DNA from: Ignavibacteria bacterium
GTDB taxonomy: Bacteria > Bacteroidota > Ignavibacteria > Kapaibacteriales > Kapaibacteriaceae
DNA: 64,000 bases
Assembly: GCA_016873895.1 (NCBI GenBank)
Contig: VGVV01000002.1
Span: 36,188 to 100,187 of the forward strand
Reading direction: 5' to 3'
The stretch's first letter is position 1. Every line of letters begins with the position of its first letter. Position numbers and translations under genes: made by a program. Below the pieces are notes generated by a model. It saw only the letters and a list, made by a program, of their open reading frames with translations. It was not told the DNA's origin and did no database searches. Positions 54,573-63,056 of this stretch are shown here, in pieces.

Positions 54573-57500
54573 ATGGCGCGATGGATAGCATGTAAACCAC
54601 AATCAGTATGGACTGCTTTTGTAGAGCAGTCAGAGGTGTCTCTTGGGATGCAACATCTTCCGAGCGGCATTTCTATTGTGATCGTTCCAACCTCTAGGCA
54701 AGTTGAGATTGTTACTCGAGCATGGGCCGAGTATAACGGAACTGGAGAGCCCCCTATCATCGAGACGATGTCGATGTTCATACGCCGTCTAGGAGCGCAT
54801 GTGATGCCGCATGGACCCTCGATTCTTAGTGAGAATAAGGTTGATCTGCTTATCGAACATGTTATTCACGAGAGCTCATTGCTCAAATCTGTAGGTTTTG
54901 AGGCACAGAAGCTCGTGCGATGGACGCAGTACGGTAAATCTCCACGAGCTATCGATGAACTAGCCGATCAAGCTGGCTTGCATAATCGCAGGGGGCGAAT
55001 GTTAGCTGAAATAGCTGCGGCATGGAGTAATCTTCGTGAGCTTTATGGTGGCGTAGGATGTGATCGTGGTGCATATGAAGTTAAGGTTACCTCAAGAGTT
55101 TCGAAGCTATTGGACAACCCACTTCGGACGTTTTCTGGGGACGTGATTCAACAATGTGTGATGATCGCCACACATGGCGTAAGCGATGCTGATAAAGAGC
55201 TGCTGATAGCTCTAGCAAACATTGGATGGGATATTGGTGTTCAGTTCGCCCCCGACCCACCAGATGCATTTCAACGTGACAACATTAACATTTCTGCAAT
55301 CGATGCAGCATGGTTTGCATCACATCATTGGATCTCAGGTAGTTGCACAGATCAACCTTGCCAATATGATGTGTTCCGTGCATCGTTGCCATCTCGTGAG
55401 GAAGAGGTGCGGCGTGTTGTTGCATCTATCAAAAAGGACATCACAGATGGTATAAGCATGCGGGATATTGCCATCTGCATGCCAGGTTCAAGTGCCTATC
55501 GGTTGCTGATAGAGGATGTTGCCCGGAGGTCTATGTTGCCGCTCGAAAGCGAGTATGAGATGCCTATGAGTTGCTCACAGCCGGCATTGATAGTAAAAAG
55601 TGTTTGCGAGCTGGTGCGCAATCGTTGGGCTCGTGAAGACCTTGAAAGACTGCTATCCCATTCATTGCTACAGAAAGAGTTTGCTGCATCGGGCGAGGTT
55701 GTTGGCCTTGCCAGACGCGAGCGTATTCACGGTGGTTCGAATGCAATCGGGTGGATGCAGAGATTTGACGAGCTGTCGCAGATACTGCATGAGGAACAGC
55801 AACAGGTTGTCGACGCCAAAGACGAAGTACCTCTGCAGCGTAAAGTAAATGAGCTAAATCGCGCAGTAGCTACAATTCATAAGATCTCCTTGCACTGCCC
55901 ATATAGCGAACACGACGTGATTAGTGCCGCCGCCTTTGTAGCGAGCTTTGATGGCATACTGTCTGTTATCAAATCCGCAGAAGACTATCCATCGTATGCA
56001 GAGGCAACAGCAGAGGTAGAAGAGCAACTGGAAGCATATCAGATTCTGGTAGATGATCACAATCTTCCAAAGCTTTCATACAGAGACCATGCATCACGGT
56101 GGTGGAGGTTGCTTGCCAGTGCATCAACTCAAGTTGTGCGACGAAGCGGCAAAGGTGTGGCTTTGGCTGCTCCAGCCGAGTTACGATGCAGGAGATGGAA
56201 GCGAATCTATGTTGTTGGAATGGTTGAGGGAGAATACCCACGAGCACAAGAGCATTTGACCGACCGCGAGATAATGCCGGGAGTACTTGAGCGCATGTAC
56301 CTGCAGGGGTTGACCGACATTTTACATGCCTGTGAGAGCAGTGGCCAGTTGGTATTTACAATGCCAACCCATGTGGATGGATCGAAGACTCTACCGTCAT
56401 CACTTCTCGAATACATCACAGCACAAGCCGGAGAAGCTCTGCCGGAATTGCTACAGACCGAGACAAACGTGAAAATCTATCAAACTGAAGTGCAAGACAC
56501 TTCAGCTTCTATCTACCGTGGACAGCAAAATGTTGTTCTTGGGAGTATGCCCACGGCCGATTTACAATTAGCATACAATGATGAGGTTGGTCGTCCGGTA
56601 AGCCCATCAAGAATTGACGTATTCTCGCAGTGCCCCTATAAATACTTTGCAGACAAGATCCTGCGCTTGGAACAGAACGAGATTCTTGACGCTAAGTTGT
56701 CGCCCCTTGAGCGCGGCACGATGCTGCATGATGTAGCTGCTGAGTTCTTCCGCAGGCAACAACCAGCGATTGACTATGCATCGGTATCATCGGGTGAAGA
56801 CCTCCTTGCACTTTCAGTGAAATTGGATGCTCATCGCGTGGATGATTATTGGGTATTGCTGCAAGATGTTGCGCACGATGTAATGCAAACAGCATCGTGG
56901 GCGCATACCTACGCGAAACTTGATCAACGTGTGCTCTTTGGAACAGCAGAACGTCCAGGACTGTTGCGACAGTGGCTGTATTTAGAGATCGCATATCAGG
57001 CTACGACACAACATTATCCAACGCTCATGGAGATACCTATACGTGTACAAATACCTATGAACACGGCGAAGGGTATTGAGGATGTTGCTGTATCTACTCG
57101 AATCGATCGAGTAGATATAGGCCAAGTAGACCAACGGCTAACATTTATCGTAAACGATTATAAAGCTAGCGTGAGCTCAGGCTATACGATAGGCGAGATT
57201 GTTTCAGGATCACTTTCCCAGATGCCGATTTACCTAGAGGCCACACAGATATGGATGCGTAATCACAACATTGATGCTCGACCATGGGCTGCCTTGTATA
57301 GATCATTTGGGACAGCCCTACACTCAACAGACGACCCTCTGAATAAGGTAGCATTGCGAGATCCTGAGTTTGTTATTCCAGAGCATGCTCCTGGAGTGAA
57401 GCTGACGAATTGGACTGGAGCACATAAAGAGTTTGCTGGCCAGCCCCTTACCGAGCAAAACAAGTTTGTTCTCGAAACAATTGCTGGTATTGTTGACAGT

Positions 57501-57599
57501 ATACACAATGGTTGCTTTGCAGTTAAGCCAGCAAAGCAGGCCTGTAGAAGATGTGATTTTGGTGAGTTATGTAGAGTTGAACAATGGGGCAACGGATGA
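54573..57599 (+). CDS. AddB/RexB-like helicase-nuclease subunit (PD-(D/E)XK with Fe-S cysteines)
   Basis: The 1008-residue protein has an inactivated helicase-like N-half with no Walker A where AddB usually has one (SIVIVPTSRQ). The C-terminal RecB-type nuclease shows VSPSRIDVFSQCPYKYF, ERGTMLHDVAAEFF, RIDRVD and the catalytic DYKAS. The Fe-S staple is Cys in CPYKYF plus CRRCDFGELC (CxxCx5C). It would act with an AddA-type helicase in double-strand break processing. addA is not in the window. The ATG at 54573 is preferred over TTG 54558. Confidence 0.88.
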   Translation: MARWIACKPQSVWTAFVEQSEVSLGMQHLPSGISIVIVPTSRQVEIVTRAWAEYNGTGEPPIIETMSMFIRRLGAHVMPHGPSILSENKVDLLIEHVIHESSLLKSVGFEAQKLVRWTQYGKSPRAIDELADQAGLHNRRGRMLAEIAAAWSNLRELYGGVGCDRGAYEVKVTSRVSKLLDNPLRTFSGDVIQQCVMIATHGVSDADKELLIALANIGWDIGVQFAPDPPDAFQRDNINISAIDAAWFASHHWISGSCTDQPCQYDVFRASLPSREEEVRRVVASIKKDITDGISMRDIAICMPGSSAYRLLIEDVARRSMLPLESEYEMPMSCSQPALIVKSVCELVRNRWAREDLERLLSHSLLQKEFAASGEVVGLARRERIHGGSNAIGWMQRFDELSQILHEEQQQVVDAKDEVPLQRKVNELNRAVATIHKISLHCPYSEHDVISAAAFVASFDGILSVIKSAEDYPSYAEATAEVEEQLEAYQILVDDHNLPKLSYRDHASRWWRLLASASTQVVRRSGKGVALAAPAELRCRRWKRIYVVGMVEGEYPRAQEHLTDREIMPGVLERMYLQGLTDILHACESSGQLVFTMPTHVDGSKTLPSSLLEYITAQAGEALPELLQTETNVKIYQTEVQDTSASIYRGQQNVVLGSMPTADLQLAYNDEVGRPVSPSRIDVFSQCPYKYFADKILRLEQNEILDAKLSPLERGTMLHDVAAEFFRRQQPAIDYASVSSGEDLLALSVKLDAHRVDDYWVLLQDVAHDVMQTASWAHTYAKLDQRVLFGTAERPGLLRQWLYLEIAYQATTQHYPTLMEIPIRVQIPMNTAKGIEDVAVSTRIDRVDIGQVDQRLTFIVNDYKASVSSGYTIGEIVSGSLSQMPIYLEATQIWMRNHNIDARPWAALYRSFGTALHSTDDPLNKVALRDPEFVIPEHAPGVKLTNWTGAHKEFAGQPLTEQNKFVLETIAGIVDSIHNGCFAVKPAKQACRRCDFGELCRVEQWGNG

Positions 57600-60022
57600 A
57601 AACAAAAGCTGCTATTGAAGTGCCAGTAAAGAATCTGCGTTGGTCGTGTCCTACCTCGGCACTGCCTTTTCGGACCAGTACCAAAGAGCTAAAGCCACTA
57701 AAGAAGATTGTGGGCCAGCAGCGTGCAATCGAAGCGCTCGAGCTGGGAGCTCGCATACGAAGTCAGGGATATAACATCTGGGCATCTGGTGTTATAGGAA
57801 CTGGCCGTATGACAACGATTCGTCAGATCCTAGACGATATAAAATCGATGAAGCCAACGCTGTATGACTTTGCATACGTGCATAATTTCCGTCAGCCGGA
57901 ATCGCCCGTATTGCTTCGCTTCGCCGCAGGCGAGGGCAGGGTGTTTAAGCGAATGATAGACGAAAGTATGGCGGTTATCAGACGCAGGATCCCGCAGCTA
58001 TTTGAAGAGGAACAGTTTCAGAAGACAAGAAACACGATCATTCAGAAGTTTCAGAATCGTGAGCGTGCTGTTCTGACTGATTTCGACAGTAAAATCCGCC
58101 CTTCTGGTTTTGTTGTTGGTCAGCTGCAGGATGAAGATGGCACCTCACGAACAGAGATATTCCCAATTGTAGATGGCAAACCAGTTACGATTGATGATGT
58201 AGATCAGCTGGTGCAGGATGGGAAACTCACTATACAGCAAGCAAAGGCGATAGCTAAGGCGTATACAGCCTATCAAGATGAGCTTGCCAAGATCGGTCGA
58301 ATGTCTATGCGAGTACTTGTAGACTTTCGTAAAGAGTTGAACAAGCATGATCAAGCGGCTGTTGGTATTCTTGTGAGGTCAATCCTTGATGATCTCCAAA
58401 AGAGTTTTCCAAGAAATCGAGTTCGTGAATACCTTGATGGAGTAATGTCTCATATTCTAGAGCACCTCGATGACTATGTGCGCGTATACCAAGCAAAGCT
58501 TGCTGGATCGATTGATGAGGGTATCGAAGAAGCCGCAAGGATGCTCGAGACAAACACATCGGTCAATCTTGTCGTAGACAACTATGACACAAAAACTGCG
58601 CCGATATCCGTAGAGACATCGCCAACATACGCCTCGCTATTTGGAACGATTGAAAAGCGGATGGATGCTAGGGGATTTGTGATGAGCGACTTCTCGCACA
58701 TCAAGGCTGGATCTCTCTTGCGATCGGATGGCGGATTTGTTGTGATGAACGCCATAGACGTGCTATCTGATCCGATGATTTGGATGAGTTTGAAGAAGTT
58801 GCTGCTCTACGGACGCCTTGAAATCCAACCTCATGAAAATCAGTTCCAGCTTAACACGATTAAACCGGATCACATCAATGTAGATGTTAAAGTGATCTTG
58901 CTCGGAGACCCCTCGATGTATCTCGCATTATGGGCGGCCGACGAAGACTTTCACAAGATGTTCAAAATCCACGCTGAGTTTGATGCATACACGCACCGAA
59001 GTGCAGAGATGATTCGGAACTACTGCTCATTCTTATCGCTTATGTCAACCAACGAAGGCCTGCTTCATTGTGATAAGGGGGCTGCTGCAAAAATAGTTGA
59101 ATGGGCTGTGGAATTCACGGACTCACAGGAAAAGATCTCGTTGCAGTTTAGTTATGCAGCGGACTTGCTGCGCGAAGCATCCCACTATGCTCGTATGAGC
59201 AATGCCAAGGTAGTACGTGCAGACCATGTTAAACATGCCCTAGCGATGCGTAAGGAACGCAGCAATCGTGCCGACATGGAGATTCGTGAGAGCATCAAGA
59301 AAGACATCCTTCTTATTGATGTAAAGGGTAAGCGCGTAGGGCAGATCAACGGCTTAACAGTCTATAGCAGTGGTATAGTCTCATTTGGTAAACCTGCTCG
59401 TATAACTGCAACTGTAAGCGCTGGGAATGCGGGCATAATCAACATCGAGCGTGAAGTTCAGATGAGTGGTCCTATCCATTCGAAAGGAGTATACATTCTT
59501 TCAGGTCTACTTCGTTCGTTGTTTTCTCGCGCACAGCCGATCTCATTTACCGCCAGTGTAGCTTTTGAACAGTCGTATGGTGGTGTTGATGGTGATAGCG
59601 CCTCGACTACCGAAGTGATCGCGCTTCTTAGCGCAATTTCCAATATTCCGATTCGACAGGACATTGGCGTAACTGGATCGATTAATCAAAAGGGTGATAT
59701 TCAAACGGTCGGTGGCGTAAACGAAAAGGTTACGGGCTTTTTTGAAATCTGCAAAGACAAGGGGCTAACGGGTACGCAAGGTGTTATTCTGCCGGAGCAA
59801 AATGTACGGGATCTGATGCTCTCGGAAGAAATTATTGCAGCTGTTAAAGCAAAGAAATTTATAATCTATGCGGTGTCTCGTATTGAGCAGGCAATTGAGA
59901 TTATGATGAGTCAGCCTGCTGGAATGAGAAACAAGCAAGGGGACTTCCCATCAGATACTGTATTTGGCAAGGTGCAGCATAATCTCAATGTGCTGCATGA
60001 AGCGTCGAAGACGAATAACTAA
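57596..60022 (+). CDS. Lon-family protease with AAA_32-type domain (LonC/archaeal-like)
   Basis: The 808-residue protein belongs to the Lon_C/AAA_32 group, not classical Lon. The N-terminal AAA region has a degenerate P-loop (GVIGTGRMTT, Arg instead of Lys), and a coiled-coil insertion spans about 130-300. HIKAGSLLRSDGGFVVMNAID follows. The S16 domain carries Ser668 (DGDSAST) and Lys711 (GGVNEKV), 43 residues apart as in Lon. The role is protein quality control. ATGA overlap with the nuclease gene. The stop abuts an AATTACG array. Confidence 0.9.
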   Translation: MKTKAAIEVPVKNLRWSCPTSALPFRTSTKELKPLKKIVGQQRAIEALELGARIRSQGYNIWASGVIGTGRMTTIRQILDDIKSMKPTLYDFAYVHNFRQPESPVLLRFAAGEGRVFKRMIDESMAVIRRRIPQLFEEEQFQKTRNTIIQKFQNRERAVLTDFDSKIRPSGFVVGQLQDEDGTSRTEIFPIVDGKPVTIDDVDQLVQDGKLTIQQAKAIAKAYTAYQDELAKIGRMSMRVLVDFRKELNKHDQAAVGILVRSILDDLQKSFPRNRVREYLDGVMSHILEHLDDYVRVYQAKLAGSIDEGIEEAARMLETNTSVNLVVDNYDTKTAPISVETSPTYASLFGTIEKRMDARGFVMSDFSHIKAGSLLRSDGGFVVMNAIDVLSDPMIWMSLKKLLLYGRLEIQPHENQFQLNTIKPDHINVDVKVILLGDPSMYLALWAADEDFHKMFKIHAEFDAYTHRSAEMIRNYCSFLSLMSTNEGLLHCDKGAAAKIVEWAVEFTDSQEKISLQFSYAADLLREASHYARMSNAKVVRADHVKHALAMRKERSNRADMEIRESIKKDILLIDVKGKRVGQINGLTVYSSGIVSFGKPARITATVSAGNAGIINIEREVQMSGPIHSKGVYILSGLLRSLFSRAQPISFTASVAFEQSYGGVDGDSASTTEVIALLSAISNIPIRQDIGVTGSINQKGDIQTVGGVNEKVTGFFEICKDKGLTGTQGVILPEQNVRDLMLSEEIIAAVKAKKFIIYAVSRIEQAIEIMMSQPAGMRNKQGDFPSDTVFGKVQHNLNVLHEASKTNN

Positions 60023-60181
60023 TTACGAATTACGAATTACGAGTTACGAATTACGAATTACGAGTTGCATCGTCCGCTCTGGTTAACTGCGCCAATGCGC
60101 CATCAGTTAACAGTAATCTGTAATCTGTAATCAGCAATCTGTAATCTGTAATCTGTAATTCGTAATTCGTAATTCGTAATT
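60021..60181. repeat. Fold-back element of inverted heptamer arrays around a palindrome
   Basis: The left array (AATTACG)n runs 60021-60065. The core GTTAACTG...CAGTTAAC (60082-60089 and 60104-60111) surrounds GCGCCAATGCGCC. The right side has CTGTAAT units (about 60115-60158), then CGTAATT units (60158-60181), the reverse complement of the left array. It separates convergent lon-like and purH genes. Confidence 0.92.
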
Positions 60182-60184
60182 GAC

Positions 60185-61708
60185 TCAGTGTCTAAAATGC
60201 CTGGTCCCGGTAAACATCATTGCCAGCCCCGTGTCATTGGCTGCAGTGATCACCTCTTCGTCGCGAATAGAGCCACCTGGTTGGATAACGCATGATGCGC
60301 CGGCTTCTGCAGCCTGCAGAAGTCCATCAGCAAAAGGGAAGAACGCGTCTGAGGCAACAGCGCAGCCTGTGAGATCGATGCCGGCATCTTGCGCCTTACG
60401 AACTGCGATACGTGCAGAATCTACGCGCGACATCTGTCCGGCACCAATAGCGAGCGACCTGTCTGATAGGGCGTATACAATCGCATTGCTCTTTACGTGC
60501 TTTGCTATCTTCCATGCATAGAGCATGGCCTTGCGTTCGTCATCCGTAGGTGTGCGTTGTGTGACAACGCGTAGGTCGCTGTCGTCGAAGAGAATGGCAT
60601 CTTCTTCTTGTACAAGAAAACCATCAGACACGGAACGAATGGAAAGGGCCACAGTGGATATGCTTGGTTGAGACGCTCCTAACAGGAGCCTTCGATCTTT
60701 CTTCTTCTGTAGCAACTCTAACGCTTCCTGACTAAAGGATGGTGCAATAAGAACCTCGGCGAAGAGACTATGAACTTCGTGTGCAAAATCGATTTCTATC
60801 GGACGGTTAACGGCGATAATTCCACCGAAGGGGCTAACCGTATCGGTTGCAAATGCCTTGCGATAGGCGTCTATGAGATTGTCGGCAGACCCGACACCAC
60901 ATGGATTGTTGTGTTTAACAATCACAACTGTGGGTTCATCAAACTCCGCGCACAGTCCAGTAGCAGCATCTACATCCAGGATGTTGTTAAACGATAGTTC
61001 CTTTCCGTGCAATTGCTTGAATTGGGCGGTGAACGAACCATAGAGCATTGCACGCTGATGTGGATTTTCTCCATAGCGAAGGGACTGATCGCGGCGAAGG
61101 GGAATGGCTGTCTCTTCGAGAAACGGGGCATTGCGTTTGGATGCGAAATACTGTGAAATGCGAGCGTCATAATATGCGGTGTGACTGTAGGCTTCCATCG
61201 CTAGCTGTTCTCTCACGTCTAGCGGCACCACGCCTGTCGTTGATAAATGTTCAACAATCATAGGGTAGTGTGCAGGGTTAACCACAGTCGTTGTATGCCG
61301 GTAATTCTTGGCAGACGCCCGCACCATTGCCGGCCCACCGATATCGATATTCTCAATGATATCGTCATGCGTAGAGTCTGGATTAGCTACGGTTTGCTCG
61401 AATGGATAGAGGTTGATTACCACGAGATCAATCTTGGCAATACCATGTTCATGCATCTGCTGAACATGCTCTGGAAGGTCGAGTCGCGCCAGCAAGCCGC
61501 CGTGGATCTTGGGATGGAGTGTTTTGACACGTCCGTCCATGATCTCGGGGAATCCAGTTACATCAGAAACACTACGTACGGGAATTCCTGCAGAGGCTAG
61601 TGTGTTAGCAGTGCCACTCGTCGAGATGAGCATTGCTCCAAGGTTGTGAAGCGCTTTGGCGAGATTTACAATCCCAGTTTTATCGGAAACAGAAAGAAGT
61701 ACGTTCAT
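60185..61708 (-). CDS. purH: Bifunctional AICAR transformylase / IMP cyclohydrolase
   Basis: The 507-residue enzyme does the last two steps of IMP synthesis. The N-terminal cyclohydrolase domain has LLSVSDKTG, STSGTA, GRVKTLHPKIHGG and INLYPFEQT. The C-terminal transformylase has LRYGENPHQ, VKHNNPCGVG, GQMSRVDS and ASDAFFPFADG. Complete. A TAACTTTG box (61714-61721) ends five bases before the ATG. Confidence 0.97.
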   Translation of the reverse strand: MNVLLSVSDKTGIVNLAKALHNLGAMLISTSGTANTLASAGIPVRSVSDVTGFPEIMDGRVKTLHPKIHGGLLARLDLPEHVQQMHEHGIAKIDLVVINLYPFEQTVANPDSTHDDIIENIDIGGPAMVRASAKNYRHTTTVVNPAHYPMIVEHLSTTGVVPLDVREQLAMEAYSHTAYYDARISQYFASKRNAPFLEETAIPLRRDQSLRYGENPHQRAMLYGSFTAQFKQLHGKELSFNNILDVDAATGLCAEFDEPTVVIVKHNNPCGVGSADNLIDAYRKAFATDTVSPFGGIIAVNRPIEIDFAHEVHSLFAEVLIAPSFSQEALELLQKKKDRRLLLGASQPSISTVALSIRSVSDGFLVQEEDAILFDDSDLRVVTQRTPTDDERKAMLYAWKIAKHVKSNAIVYALSDRSLAIGAGQMSRVDSARIAVRKAQDAGIDLTGCAVASDAFFPFADGLLQAAEAGASCVIQPGGSIRDEEVITAANDTGLAMMFTGTRHFRH

Positions 61709-61713
61709 GTGTG

Positions 61714-61721
61714 CAAAGTTA
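61714..61721 (-). promoter_or_regulatory. TAnnTTTG box abutting purH start
   Basis: The minus strand reads TAACTTTG-CACAC-ATG, an exact consensus match with five-base spacing. It implies a leaderless or nearly leaderless purH mRNA. Confidence 0.5.
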
Positions 61722-61732
61722 TTCTTTTGATG

Positions 61733-61763
61733 TTGACCAGTGGGTCGGTCAAATGTATTTTTG
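61733..61763 (+). promoter_or_regulatory. Promoter of PAS-MenA gene
   Basis: TTGACC (61733-61738), 17 bases, then TATTTTTG (61756-61763). This fits both a sigma70-like -35/-10 and the Bacteroidota TAnnTTTG -7 element. The ATG is 33 bases downstream, with AGAGGAG as Shine-Dalgarno, so this gene has a normal leader unlike purH opposite. Confidence 0.5.
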
Positions 61764-61796
61764 CGTTGAATTCATCATAAAACGAGAGGAGCCATC

Positions 61797-63056
61797 ATGG
61801 CAACCACGCTTGATAAGTCCGTGATCACCTGCGACATGGAGGGTATCATTGAGACGTTTAGTCCTGGAGCCGAGGCGATGTTCGGTTACAGCAAGGAAGA
61901 AACCGTCGGGAATATGCGAGTGAGCGCATTTTCGCCGGGCGAGGTAGTATTGCAGAATCTTGGTGGGTGGCTGGCTACAGCTGTCAAGGAAGGGGAATGG
62001 GTTGGCGAGACAAACTTTATCCGTAAAGGTGGAGAGCGTTTCGGAGCACAGATTCGTATTACGCCAACGTTCAAGAATGGCCAGCAAGTTGGCTTCTGTG
62101 GAGTAACAGAAGATCTAGGGCGTTTGGCTGATGTGCCGATTAAGGGTAGCACCAAGATCATCTCGTGGCTTGTGATTACACGAGCCCCCTTCCTCTCGGC
62201 TGCTCTTACTCCGTGCTTTATTGGTTTAGCCTACACAGCAGGTGTGGAAGGTCTGCCGATCAAGTGGTTCTATGCTACGCTTGCGATCCTGGGTGTTGCG
62301 CTGTTGCATCTTGCAAGCAACGTCTTCAACGACTACTTCGACTATAAAAGCGGCACGGATCAAGCTAATACGAAGTACTTCACGCAGTACTCGGGCGGGT
62401 CGCGCTCTATTGAAATGGGGCTAATTGAATTCAAGAAGACGAAGAACGTGGCCCTTGTGCTCTCACTAATTGCACTTGGCATTGGGATCTTTCTCTGGCA
62501 GGTGGTTGGCACAGGAATCCTTGTCATTGGTCTGTCTGGATTGGCCCTTGGATACTTCTACACGGCACCACCACTCAGGCTCGTAGCGCGTCATGGCCTC
62601 GGTGAAATCGTTATTGGCATGGCGTTTGGTCCGCTCATCACAATGGGTATGCACTATGTTGTTACGGGTACATATAGCTGGGATGCGTTCTACTTCGGCA
62701 TTCCTGCTGGACTTCTGACAACGAACATTCTGCTCATCAACCAGGTGCCCGATACAGAAGGCGATGCCAAGACAGGTAAGAACCACTTGCTTGTGACGTT
62801 TGGCACGAACGCTGCGCCGCTGATTTACTCAATCTTCCTTCTCGGATGTTTGGTTACAACGGTTTGGCTTGCTGGCGCGTATATCAAGCCCCTTCTCTAC
62901 GGCGTAACCGCCGTTGGTGTTGCATTTGGCGGATGGATCGTGAACTACATGCGCCAGCATATTGATCAGCGTACGCTCGTTAAGGGCAACGTTGCAACGA
63001 TCCAGCTGCAAGTTCTCTATGCCATCTTGTTTGCACTGGCACTCGTTAAGTGGTAA
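61797..63056 (+). CDS. menA: PAS domain fused to MenA-like (UbiA-family) prenyltransferase
   Basis: The 419-residue fusion has an N-terminal PAS domain (about 5-108) with VITCDMEGIIETFSPGAEAMFGYSKEE and ITPTFKNGQQVGFCGVTEDL. The rest is an eight- to nine-helix UbiA protein with NVFNDYFDYKSGTD (first Asp motif) and NQVPDTEGDAKTGKNHL (second Asp motif). This set matches 1,4-dihydroxy-2-naphthoate polyprenyltransferase of menaquinone synthesis. The ATG has a good AGAGGAG site. One continuous frame with no sign of joining error. The PAS presumably faces the cytoplasm; its ligand is unknown. It overlaps folC convergently by 11 bases. Confidence 0.88.
   Translation: MATTLDKSVITCDMEGIIETFSPGAEAMFGYSKEETVGNMRVSAFSPGEVVLQNLGGWLATAVKEGEWVGETNFIRKGGERFGAQIRITPTFKNGQQVGFCGVTEDLGRLADVPIKGSTKIISWLVITRAPFLSAALTPCFIGLAYTAGVEGLPIKWFYATLAILGVALLHLASNVFNDYFDYKSGTDQANTKYFTQYSGGSRSIEMGLIEFKKTKNVALVLSLIALGIGIFLWQVVGTGILVIGLSGLALGYFYTAPPLRLVARHGLGEIVIGMAFGPLITMGMHYVVTGTYSWDAFYFGIPAGLLTTNILLINQVPDTEGDAKTGKNHLLVTFGTNAAPLIYSIFLLGCLVTTVWLAGAYIKPLLYGVTAVGVAFGGWIVNYMRQHIDQRTLVKGNVATIQLQVLYAILFALALVKW

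Noticed and set aside
61709..61796. tRNA or small RNA gene in the purH/PAS-MenA spacer
   Set aside because: The 88 bases are accounted for by two promoter boxes and a ribosome binding site; no cloverleaf was seen.
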